Part shown: positions 26,325 to 33,860 of the stretch, one piece after another
Layout of the letters: each line of letters starts with the position of its first letter
Position numbering within the stretch: position 1 is the first letter of the stretch
NCBI GenBank assembly: GCA_937889545.1
Contig: CALAOT010000046.1
Span: 1 to 57,581 of the forward strand
From: an uncultured Opitutaceae bacterium
GTDB taxonomy: Bacteria > Verrucomicrobiota > Verrucomicrobiia > Opitutales > Opitutaceae
Direction: 5' to 3'
DNA length: 57,581 bases
Notes under the pieces: model-generated
The model's database searches: none
What the model was told of the DNA's origin: nothing
Seen by the model: the letters and a program-made list of their open reading frames with translations, nothing else
Made by a program: the position numbers and the translations under genes

Positions 26325-26705
26325 ATGCCCCGCCGGGAACAAGGACCCCCTTCATTGCTGACGCGAATCCTCGCGGCGCTGGCGATCGCGTTGGTCCTAG
26401 TCCTCACGATTCTTGCCGCGAGCCCGGAGCTTCACGAGAGACTGCACGGCCTGGGGCCGGGCTCCGCAGCGACCGCGCACCATGACGGGAGTTCCTCCGG
26501 TGGCAGCCGGGCTGCCGACGACGAGGATGGATGCGTCGTCACCCTTTTCGCCCAGGGCCTCGTTCTTCCCGTCGCCCTCTTGGCGTTTGCATTCACGGGC
26601 CGGACGCTGCGCCTGATCAGCTTCGATCTCTGCGAACGGGTCATTCCGCCGGCGCCCCGCTACCTGCGCCTGCCCTCGCAGGCCCCCCCTGGCGGATTGA
26701 GCTAG
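26325..26705 (+). CDS. Small membrane-anchored hypothetical protein
   Basis: This 126-aa protein has an N-terminal helix (ILAALAIALVLVLTILAASP), a His/Gly/Ser-rich stretch (HERLHGLGPGSAATAHHDG) and a second hydrophobic segment at about residues 72-90 (CVVTLFAQGLVLPVALLAFA). The layout recalls DUF2946-like small proteins that occur beside TonB receptors, sometimes in copper regulons. That link is weak here. It lies about 150 bases before the receptor gene on the same strand and may be co-transcribed with it. Confidence 0.6.
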   Translation: MPRREQGPPSLLTRILAALAIALVLVLTILAASPELHERLHGLGPGSAATAHHDGSSSGGSRAADDEDGCVVTLFAQGLVLPVALLAFAFTGRTLRLISFDLCERVIPPAPRYLRLPSQAPPGGLS

Positions 26706-26858
26706 TCCGCCCGCAAAGGCGGCTCGCGCTTGGTTGGCGCGGCTTCATTCCGCACTCCGGCCACGAGCGCACCCGAGCGGTGCGCATCCATTTCGCGATC
26801 CGGGCCAGGCACTGCGCCAAGGGCGCCGAGCCGCCCGGTTGCCACATCCAATCCATCC

Positions 26859-29021
26859 TTGAATCTCCGCAATCTTCTTCTCTTACCGGCAATCTGTGCC
26901 TCCCTTGCCTCGATCCGCGCCCAGACCGAGGCGCCGCCCGCCGCAAGCCCGGCAGTCACCCGGCTCGACCCGGTCGTCGTGACGGGCCAGCTCGACGAGA
27001 GCCGGGAGACCATCCTTCCCAGCCTTGGCGCCACCTCGTTCATCATGGACGAGCAGCAGATCCTCAATCTGCCGCAGGGGGCGGATGCGCCCTTCAGCCA
27101 GGTGCTCCTGCGGGCCCCCGGCGTGGCCGAGGATTCGGCGGCCAACGGCGACCTGCATGTGCGGGGCGAGCACGCAAACCTCCAGTACCGCATCAACGAC
27201 GTGCTGCTGCCGGAGGGCATCACCGGGTTTGGCCTCGAACTCGACCCGCGGTTCGTGAGCAGCATGCAGCTGATCACCGGCTCGCTGCCCGCGCAGTACG
27301 GCTTCCGCACGGCGGGCGTGGTGGACATCCAGACGAAGGGAGGGGCCTTCCTCCAGGGCGGCGAGACATCGCTGTATGCCGGAAGCTACGAAACGGTCCG
27401 CCCGAGCTTCGAAGCGGGCGGTTCCGAGGGAAACCTGACCTACTTTGCGGACGGCAGCTACGACCACAACGCCATCGGGATCGAGAACCCGGCAGCCAGC
27501 GCCACGCCTGTCCACGACAACTCGGACCAGTGCAAGGCGTTCGCCTACCTGTCGTACATCCTGGACCGCTCGAGCCGGATCAGCTTCATGGCCAGCGCGT
27601 CCTACAGCGACTTCGAGGTTCCCGACACGCCGGGCCTTCCCGCCGGAACCTCGCCGGACGGGAAGCCGTGGCTCCCGGGGGCATTCAGCTCGTCCGGCCT
27701 GGACGAGAAACAGAACGAGCAGAACTACTACGCCGTGGTCGCCTACCAGAAATCCTCGGGCGGCCAGAACTACCAGCTTTCCGCGTTTGGCCGGGACAGC
27801 AGCGTGCATTTCACGCCGGACCCTGTCGGCGACCTCTATTTCAACGGCGTGGCCAGCGACGTCGAGCGAAGGCTCCGTTCCGTCGGCCTGCAGGGCGACG
27901 CCAGCTACGCCCTCGCTGCCACGCATACCCTGCGCTGGGGCCTCACGTTCCTGGACGAGTCCGTCTCCGCCGATTCGACCACAACCGTGTTTCCCGTGGA
28001 CGGGAACGGGGACCCGACCGGCCCGGCATACGCCGTCGTGGATGACAATGCGCTCCACGGCCTGTTCGCGGGCGCGTATCTGCAGGACGAATGGAGGATC
28101 GTCCCCGGCCTCACCCTCAACCTCGGGGCGCGATTCGACGCCTTCAACACGTCCTTCGACGACGAGAGCCAGCTCAGCCCCCGCATCAACCTCATCTATA
28201 AGGCGTCGGATTCGACAACGCTGCACGCGGGCTACTCCCGCTACTTTACGCCGCCGCCAGTCGAGAACGTCCCCGGCCGCACCGTCGCGGAGTTCGACGG
28301 CACGTCGAACCAGTCCGCCGTTACGCAGGACGACCCGGTCAGGGCCGAGCGGTCGAACTATCTTGACGCAGGGATCAGCCAGAGGCTAGCCCCCGGCCTC
28401 CAGGTGGGCCTGGACGGCTATTACAAGCGCGCGAGGAACCAGCTTGATGACGGCCTTTTCGGCCAGACGCTCATACTCTCCGCGTTCAACTACGCCAAGG
28501 GCGACGTCTATGGGCTGGAATTCACCGCCTCCTATGAAGACGGCGGCTTCGCCACGTATGCCAACCTCGCCCACTCCGTGGCGAGGGGCGAGGACTGGAG
28601 TTCGGCGCAGTTCCTTTTCGTCCCCGCCGACCTGGCCTACGTGAGGGACCACTGGATCTTCCTCGACCATGACCAGGCACTGACCGGATCCTTCGGCGCA
28701 TCCTACCATTGGAACGATGCCAGGGGCGCCGCGCGGGTCTACCTGGACGCGATCTACGGCACAGGGCTAAGGACCGACACGACGGCGCCCGAAGGCACGA
28801 ACATCCCCAACGGCGGAACCGTTCCCCCATACTACACGGTCAGCGCCGGCGGGGAGCAAAGTTTCAAGGTCGGCGGCGGCCGCTCGTGGAAGCTTCGCCT
28901 CGATGTCCTGAACATCACGGACAACTCCTATCAGTTGCGCAGCGGCACCGGCGTGGGCGTCAACGCCCCGCAGTATGGAATGCGGCGCGGTTTCTTCGGG
29001 AGCGTCTCGCACTCCTATTAG
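26859..29021 (+). CDS. TonB-dependent outer-membrane receptor
   Basis: This protein of about 720 aa imports an unknown ligand across the outer membrane. It has a plug domain at about residues 30-145 (PVVVTGQLDES, LLRAPGVAEDSAANGDLHVRG, RTAGVVDIQTKGG). The 22-stranded barrel ends in the aromatic terminus FFGSVSHSY. The TTG at 26859 was chosen because the signal peptide (NLRNLLLLPAICASLASIRA) starts there; the frame is open to an ATG at 26730 but the extra residues are featureless. No substrate-specific motif or partner transporter is adjacent, so the ligand is unknown. Confidence 0.88.
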   Translation: MNLRNLLLLPAICASLASIRAQTEAPPAASPAVTRLDPVVVTGQLDESRETILPSLGATSFIMDEQQILNLPQGADAPFSQVLLRAPGVAEDSAANGDLHVRGEHANLQYRINDVLLPEGITGFGLELDPRFVSSMQLITGSLPAQYGFRTAGVVDIQTKGGAFLQGGETSLYAGSYETVRPSFEAGGSEGNLTYFADGSYDHNAIGIENPAASATPVHDNSDQCKAFAYLSYILDRSSRISFMASASYSDFEVPDTPGLPAGTSPDGKPWLPGAFSSSGLDEKQNEQNYYAVVAYQKSSGGQNYQLSAFGRDSSVHFTPDPVGDLYFNGVASDVERRLRSVGLQGDASYALAATHTLRWGLTFLDESVSADSTTTVFPVDGNGDPTGPAYAVVDDNALHGLFAGAYLQDEWRIVPGLTLNLGARFDAFNTSFDDESQLSPRINLIYKASDSTTLHAGYSRYFTPPPVENVPGRTVAEFDGTSNQSAVTQDDPVRAERSNYLDAGISQRLAPGLQVGLDGYYKRARNQLDDGLFGQTLILSAFNYAKGDVYGLEFTASYEDGGFATYANLAHSVARGEDWSSAQFLFVPADLAYVRDHWIFLDHDQALTGSFGASYHWNDARGAARVYLDAIYGTGLRTDTTAPEGTNIPNGGTVPPYYTVSAGGEQSFKVGGGRSWKLRLDVLNITDNSYQLRSGTGVGVNAPQYGMRRGFFGSVSHSY

Positions 29022-29113
29022 GAGTCCGCCCGCCCGGACCGGGGGCCCGGCATTCCCCAGGGACGGGAAAAACGGGACTGGCTGACAAACCGCCGCATCC
29101 GGTACCGTGCCGC

Positions 29114-29668
29114 ATGGCAGTCAACGTGGCCCTGCTCCGCGGCATCAACATGGGCGGACACAAGAAGGTCTCCATGTCCGATCTGCGCGCCTTGCTCGCG
29201 CAGCTGGGCTTCGCCGACGCGCAGTCGCTCCTCCAGAGCGGCAATCTCGTCTTCCGAGGCGATTCGCGGCCCGGCGACCTGGAGCACATGCTGGAGACCG
29301 AGGCCGAAAGGCGCCTCGGCCTGCGAACCGACGTCTTCGTCCGAACCTCGGAGGAATGCAGGGAGGTTGTCGCCCGCAATCCCTTCCGCGCAGCGGCCGA
29401 GAAGGACCCCAGCCATCTCGTCGTCATGTTCCTTAAGAAAGCCCCGGACGCGGAGAGCGTCAGGGCGCTGCAAGCCGCCATCACGGGCCCGGAGATCGTT
29501 CGCTCCCGCGGCAGGCAGGCTTACATCGTATACCCTGCCAACATCGGCGACTCCCGCCTGACCGTCAGCGTCATAGACAGGGTGCTTGGCACGCGGGCAA
29601 CAGGCCGCAACTGGAACACCGTGCTAAAGATCAGCGCCCTAGCGAAAGCCGGGGTCGCGGCGAATTGA
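29114..29668 (+). CDS. DUF1697 family protein
   Basis: This 184-aa protein has the DUF1697 start NVALLRGINMGGHKKVSMSDLR, then the family motif SLLQSGNLVF, and the end VIDRVLGTRATGRNWNTVLK. The family is widespread, soluble and of unknown function. The ATG at 29114 begins the family; longer open frames upstream run into the TonB receptor gene and are not real. Confidence 0.9.
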   Translation: MAVNVALLRGINMGGHKKVSMSDLRALLAQLGFADAQSLLQSGNLVFRGDSRPGDLEHMLETEAERRLGLRTDVFVRTSEECREVVARNPFRAAAEKDPSHLVVMFLKKAPDAESVRALQAAITGPEIVRSRGRQAYIVYPANIGDSRLTVSVIDRVLGTRATGRNWNTVLKISALAKAGVAAN

Positions 29669-29713
29669 CTCCGGCCCGATGCCAGGGTCCCCGGGACGCC
29701 AGAGAGCTGCCTG

Positions 29714-30316
29714 TCAGCTGCGGGCGAACTCAAGCAGCGGCGCCATCCGGCCGGCATCCGCCGCCCGGATGGCGGCAAGATAGCGGCCGCGCGCCGATCC
29801 CGGCATGGCCGGGTCCGACCTGGAGCCCCAGGTCAGCGGCTCCCCGCCCTGGGACGCCGCCACGATGTCGGCGAAAAGCCGCGCATGCCGGCCGTTGCCG
29901 TTCGACCATGGCTGGATGGCCACCAGCCGGTAGTGAAGCCGGACCGCGGCCTCATGCGGCGCATATGTCGAGAACCGGATCCAACCCTCGGCATCGTCGA
30001 GGAACATCCTGACACCCTCGGCAATCCGGCTCGCCTCCCAGCCTTGACTGCGCTCGGTCGTCCGGTACCGGCCGGCTCCGCGCCAGATGCCGCTGAACAT
30101 CCGGCGGTGAAGATCGCGGGCGAAGGATTCCGTGATGAGGTCGTCCCGCTGCAGCACGGCGCTGCGCATCGCCCATACTCGCGCGGCATTGATCTTGAGC
30201 CGCTCGATTTCGTCCAGCTGGGCGCGCGTCGACAGGCTCGGCAGGAGCCGGGACCGCTCTTCCGGCCCTATCGGGACGTTCGCTTCCTGCGCCGGGACAT
30301 CCTCAATGGGGATCAT
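29714..30316 (-). CDS. Mobile mystery protein B, Fic-fold protein with altered motif
   Basis: This 200-aa Fic-domain protein matches the mobile mystery protein B group in its core RYRTTERSQGWEASRI and its Fic motif region LVAIQPWSNGNGRHARL. Canonical Fic AMPylators have His as the first motif residue (HPFxxGNGR); here it is Gln135, encoded CAG, while GNGR is intact. Loss of the catalytic His normally abolishes AMP transfer, so this may be an inactive or different transferase, or a decaying toxin. It overlaps the HTH partner gene upstream by 14 bases, the usual A-then-B order. Confidence 0.85.
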   Translation of the reverse strand: MIPIEDVPAQEANVPIGPEERSRLLPSLSTRAQLDEIERLKINAARVWAMRSAVLQRDDLITESFARDLHRRMFSGIWRGAGRYRTTERSQGWEASRIAEGVRMFLDDAEGWIRFSTYAPHEAAVRLHYRLVAIQPWSNGNGRHARLFADIVAASQGGEPLTWGSRSDPAMPGSARGRYLAAIRAADAGRMAPLLEFARS

Positions 30317-30626
30317 CTCGCGCGACCGGCCCCTCCAGCGCCATCGAATGCTCGGTCGCCCTCTGGTGCCTGAATTGAGGGTCGTGAGCCTGCGCGAGTC
30401 CGACATAGGTGCGGGCCACCGACTCTCGGGGCACGATGAAGTAGACAAGCTCGCAGTCCATCGCCCCGGCCGCGCGGCGCAAGGACGCGACGCTGATCGC
30501 GCCCCGCTCCTCCGCGGTCTCCAACTGTGCATAGGACTGCCGCCTCACCGAAGCCCTTGCCGCCACCTGGCCTTGGGTGAGGCCGATCGCCTCGCGAATC
30601 GCCCGCAACCAACCCCGAACAGGCAT
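30303..30626 (-). CDS. Mobile mystery protein A, HTH regulator
   Basis: This 107-aa protein has an XRE-like helix-turn-helix (IGLTQGQVAARASVRRQSYAQLE) and the family C-terminal core SVASLRRAAGAMDCELVYFIVP. It is always paired with the Fic protein B and is presumed to be its regulator or antitoxin. Family members are usually longer at the N-terminus. The frame upstream of the first ATG stays open for about 40 codons and encodes plausible family-like sequence (ILDGLEQKIEPLNSARGAAG), but contains no ATG, GTG or TTG. A rare start or a lost start codon is possible. Confidence 0.82.
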   Translation of the reverse strand: MPVRGWLRAIREAIGLTQGQVAARASVRRQSYAQLETAEERGAISVASLRRAAGAMDCELVYFIVPRESVARTYVGLAQAHDPQFRHQRATEHSMALEGPVARDDPH

Positions 30627-30710
30627 GCCCGCGGCGCCACGCGCTGAATTCAGCGGCTCGATCTTCTGCTCCAGGCCATCAAGAATGATGCTTCGTATCG
30701 TGCGGTTTAT

Positions 30711-30726
30711 GCAGTCATTAGACTGC
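30711..30726. promoter_or_regulatory. Inverted repeat over the mystery-protein promoter
   Basis: GCAGTC-ATTA-GACTGC is a perfect 6-4-6 inverted repeat in an AT-rich gap. It contains the -10 hexamer of the promoter predicted for the mobile mystery gene pair, as expected for autorepression by the HTH protein. Confidence 0.55.
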
Positions 30727-30745
30727 TTATCATAAATTGATGCAA
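30717..30745 (-). promoter_or_regulatory. Predicted promoter of the mobile mystery A/B pair
   Basis: Read leftward, TTGCAT (30745-30740) and TCTAAT (30722-30717) are 17 bases apart. The -10 lies in the centre of the inverted repeat at 30711-30726. The region is much more AT-rich than its surroundings. Confidence 0.5.
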
Positions 30746-30792
30746 GTTAAAACTATCATTATATGAATAAAAACAGTGTATAACCTTCTAAA

Positions 30793-31764
30793 TCACCTGC
30801 CATTCGGTCTCGCCCTGACCTGCACCAGGATGTTTGCAAACGTGATCAATCCGCCGCCGAAGAGGAGCGACCAAGTCGCGTGCTCGTTCGGGTAGTCAAT
30901 CGAAGCCCACTCGGACAGTAGCGCCGGGAGAAACAGCGCAAACACCGCCGCAAAGACGGGCTCGATGCAATAGATCAGCCCGGCCTGGGTTGCAGGTATC
31001 CGCGGCTGCCAATGGTTCATCATCCAGAACGCGGCCACCGTGCAGACGGCCGTGAGCGTCAGGGTGAGGCATACCCAGGGCGGTGATTCCCACGGGCCGG
31101 CGAGGGACCGGGCGCTGGGCGCGGTCGCTGCGCCGATCGCGAGGAAGACGGCCGCCTGGATTGCGAACATGACGAGCGTCGTCGACGACGGGCGGTTGCC
31201 GGCAAACTCCTTCCTCTCGATCCAGAGGATCTGGCCCATGAAGAAGACCGAGCTCAGGAGCGTCTCCCACTCTCCCCTCCCCAGCCTGAGCGTATGCCAG
31301 TCGAGGTGCCCGAGGATTGCGACGCCCAGCAGCACGAGTGCGCAGCCCGTCCAGATGACGGCCCCCGGGTTGCGCCGCCTTCGCATAGCAAGCCAAACGG
31401 GTATGAGGATCGCGTAGAACTGGGTGATGAATGCAGAGGTCGACGCCTCCGTGTGCTGCAGGCCATCGGTCTGGAAGAGCATCCCTGCCGACGCGAAGAG
31501 GCCGAGCCCGATGCCCTGCCTGATCTCCCCGAGCGTTGGGCGGCCGCCCCGGCGCCCCCGCAGAACCAGCATCAGGGGCGCGGCCAGCAGGAAGCGCGGC
31601 GCGAGCGCCGCCGCCGTCACCAGCCATGACCCGGCGCCCGGCAGCAGCGCCCGGTTCAGCGATAGGAGCGCCTTTATGACGGGAAAGCTGATGCCCCAGA
31701 ACGCGGTCGTCAGCAGCAGCATCAGGATGGCCTGCCTGTGTCGGGGTTCGGGTGCTGCGGTCAT
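30793..31764 (-). CDS. EamA/DMT-family transporter
   Basis: This 323-aa inner-membrane protein has ten hydrophobic helices in two EamA repeats, each ending in a typical motif (SAFITQFYAILIPVW in the first, IYCIEPVFAAVFALFL in the second). Family members export amino acids, nucleotides or other metabolites. The substrate is not evident. It is divergent from the polyphosphate phosphotransferase gene, with about 150 bases between. Confidence 0.9.
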   Translation of the reverse strand: MTAAPEPRHRQAILMLLLTTAFWGISFPVIKALLSLNRALLPGAGSWLVTAAALAPRFLLAAPLMLVLRGRRGGRPTLGEIRQGIGLGLFASAGMLFQTDGLQHTEASTSAFITQFYAILIPVWLAMRRRRNPGAVIWTGCALVLLGVAILGHLDWHTLRLGRGEWETLLSSVFFMGQILWIERKEFAGNRPSSTTLVMFAIQAAVFLAIGAATAPSARSLAGPWESPPWVCLTLTLTAVCTVAAFWMMNHWQPRIPATQAGLIYCIEPVFAAVFALFLPALLSEWASIDYPNEHATWSLLFGGGLITFANILVQVRARPNGR

Positions 31765-31917
31765 CGTGCCGCCGGATGGCGCGGTGGCGACCGAGCGTGC
31801 CAGCCGGCCTCTTCCCAGCCAAGAGGGAACCGCTCCGGATCCGACTCAACCGGCCCCAGAGACGGCTCGACACCGGCAGCGGCAGCGGCCACTCCTCTCG
31901 GACGCAACCCCACCAGA

Positions 31918-33405
31918 ATGTCAAAATCGGCAGATGACCGGCGGCTGTCCAGGAAGGCCTACGAGGCGCGCCTTCCGGACGTCCGCGCCGCGCTGGTCCG
32001 GATGCAGTCCGAGCTCAAGTCCTCGCGGGTCCCGCTGATCCTTGTCATTGCGGGCGCCGAGGCCTCGGGGAAGGGCGACGTCGTCAACATCCTGAACGGA
32101 TGGCTCGATCCGCGCGGGTTTGAAACCTTTGCGTTCCACGAGCCAACCGACGAGGAGCGGGAGCGGCCCCCCATGTGGCGCTACTGGCGGACGCTTCCGC
32201 CGGCCGGCCGCATGGCCATCTACGCCGGGGGGTGGCATGCCGACGCACTGCGCGAGGATCCCCGCAGCGCGCGTGAACTCGCGCAGTTTGACGCCATGCT
32301 CCGCAGGTTCGCATGGTTTGAGGGCCAGCTCGCGGCCGCGGGGGCCCTGATCGTGAAAGTGTGGCTCAACCTGTCGAAGTCGGCCCAGAAGGCCCGGCTC
32401 CTGGAGCTCGAATCGGACCCGCGCACCGCGTGGCAGGTCTCGCCCGATGACTGGAAGAGCCACCGGGACTACGACAGGCAGGCCCGGCTGGCGGAGCGGA
32501 TGCGCAACGCCACGCACCAGTCCGGGGCGCCCTGGTACGTGGTCGAAGCCGAGGATCCCCGCGCGCGCAACCTCGCGGTTGCCGACATCCTGCTCGCGCG
32601 TTTCCGCATCCACATGCGCGCCCGAAGCCGCCTCGCCGCCGCCCGCGGACGCCGGGCGCGCCGGATCGTTCCCCTGCGCCCCGCGGGGCTGCGCCGGCTC
32701 CTCTCGCTGCCCCTCGACAGCAAGCTCTCGCAGGCGGCCTATGAGAAGAAAAGGGACAAGTGGCTCGGCCGGCTGAATCGCGCCGTGCGCGAAGCCGGGC
32801 AGGAGCGGCGCTCCGTGGTGTGGGTGTTCGAGGGCTGGGACGCCGCCGGCAAGGGCGGGGCCGTCCGCAGGCTCACCTATGCGATCGATGCGCGCGACTT
32901 CCGGGTCATCCAGATCGCAAAGCCCACCGACGAGGAGAAGGCCCATCATTACCTGTGGCGGTTCTGGAGGCACGTGCCGCGGGCGGGGCTGGTCACGATT
33001 TACGACCGCTCGTGGTACGGCCGCGTCCTCGTCGAACGTTTGGAGGGTTTTGCCACCGAGGCGGAATGGCGGCGCGCCTACCGCGAGCTGAATGAGTTTG
33101 AGCTCGAGCTGGTCGAGCACGGGATGATCGTGCTCAAGTTCTGGATGCACATCAGCAAGGACGAGCAGCTGCGCCGCTTCCGCGACCGCGAGGCCACGCT
33201 CTACAAGCGCCACAAGATCAATGCCGAGGACTGGCGCAACCGGCGCAAATGGCAGTCCTACGAGATCGCCATCGGGGACATGCTCTCCCTGACGAGCTCG
33301 CGCCACGCCCCCTGGCACCTCGTTGCGGCGAACAACAAGCGCCACGCCCGCCTGGAGATCCTCAAGATCTCATGCCGGCAGGTCGAGGCCGCGCTCGGGA
33401 TGTAA
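31918..33405 (+). CDS. Two-domain PPK2-type polyphosphate:AMP phosphotransferase
   Basis: This 495-aa protein holds two tandem PPK2 domains, the layout of polyphosphate:AMP phosphotransferase (Pap), which makes ADP from AMP and polyphosphate. The C-terminal domain (about 255-490) is canonical, with EGWDAAGKGGAVRR (Walker A) and DRSWYGRVLVER. The N-terminal domain keeps a Walker A (AGAEASGKGD), but the second motif is replaced by IYAGGWHADAL, so it is probably not catalytic. The ATG at 31918 starts the domain; the upstream in-frame Met at 31738 would overlap the divergent gene. Confidence 0.92.
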   Translation: MSKSADDRRLSRKAYEARLPDVRAALVRMQSELKSSRVPLILVIAGAEASGKGDVVNILNGWLDPRGFETFAFHEPTDEERERPPMWRYWRTLPPAGRMAIYAGGWHADALREDPRSARELAQFDAMLRRFAWFEGQLAAAGALIVKVWLNLSKSAQKARLLELESDPRTAWQVSPDDWKSHRDYDRQARLAERMRNATHQSGAPWYVVEAEDPRARNLAVADILLARFRIHMRARSRLAAARGRRARRIVPLRPAGLRRLLSLPLDSKLSQAAYEKKRDKWLGRLNRAVREAGQERRSVVWVFEGWDAAGKGGAVRRLTYAIDARDFRVIQIAKPTDEEKAHHYLWRFWRHVPRAGLVTIYDRSWYGRVLVERLEGFATEAEWRRAYRELNEFELELVEHGMIVLKFWMHISKDEQLRRFRDREATLYKRHKINAEDWRNRRKWQSYEIAIGDMLSLTSSRHAPWHLVAANNKRHARLEILKISCRQVEAALGM

Positions 33406-33419
33406 GGCCCCGGGCCCGC

Positions 33420-33453
33420 AAAAAAAACGCCGCGGGGCGCAAACCCCGCGGCG
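33420..33453 (-). terminator. Rho-independent terminator of the SWIB gene
   Basis: A perfect 10-bp stem (CGCCGCGGGG with CCCCGCGGCG, loop of six) is followed, on the minus strand, by a run of eight T. It lies 27 bases beyond the SWIB stop codon and may also hinder read-through from the convergent phosphotransferase gene. Confidence 0.85.
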
Positions 33454-33480
33454 GCAAATATGCGAATCGTGTCCCTGGCC

Positions 33481-33750
33481 TCAGGAAACGTGGCCCGAGA
33501 CGAGCCTGGTCATCTCGAACATGCTGACCTTGGCTTTTCCGCCGAACACGGGCTTGAGGGCTGCGTCGGCGTTGATCATCTTCCTGTCCTTCTTGTCCTG
33601 GAGTCCGTTCTTCTTGATGTGGTCCCAGAGCTTCTTGGTGAGCTCAGTGCGGGGCAGCGGCTTGGAGCCGACTACTGCGGCGAGGTGAGCATCCGGTTGC
33701 ACCGGTTTCATGAACGCCGCGTTTGGTTTACGAGCTGATTTTTTGGCCAT
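33481..33750 (-). CDS. SWIB/MDM2-domain protein
   Basis: This 89-aa protein is almost entirely a SWIB domain (SKPLPRTELTKKLWDHIKKN, DKKDRKMINADAALKPVFGG) after a basic N-terminus (MAKKSARKPNAAF). Stand-alone SWIB proteins in bacteria are typical of the Planctomycetes-Verrucomicrobia-Chlamydiae group, where they have been linked to DNA binding or chromatin compaction. It is monocistronic with its own terminator, and a TATAAA sequence lies in the upstream gap. Confidence 0.93.
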   Translation of the reverse strand: MAKKSARKPNAAFMKPVQPDAHLAAVVGSKPLPRTELTKKLWDHIKKNGLQDKKDRKMINADAALKPVFGGKAKVSMFEMTRLVSGHVS

Positions 33751-33860
33751 ATTAGTTCTGTTTTAGGGTTCTTTCCTCTGAAGGCAACGACTTTATAGAG
33801 GGAAAACGGCCCTTTTTCCGAGCAAAATCCGAGAAAATCTTCGGGCGGGCGGATCCGGAC

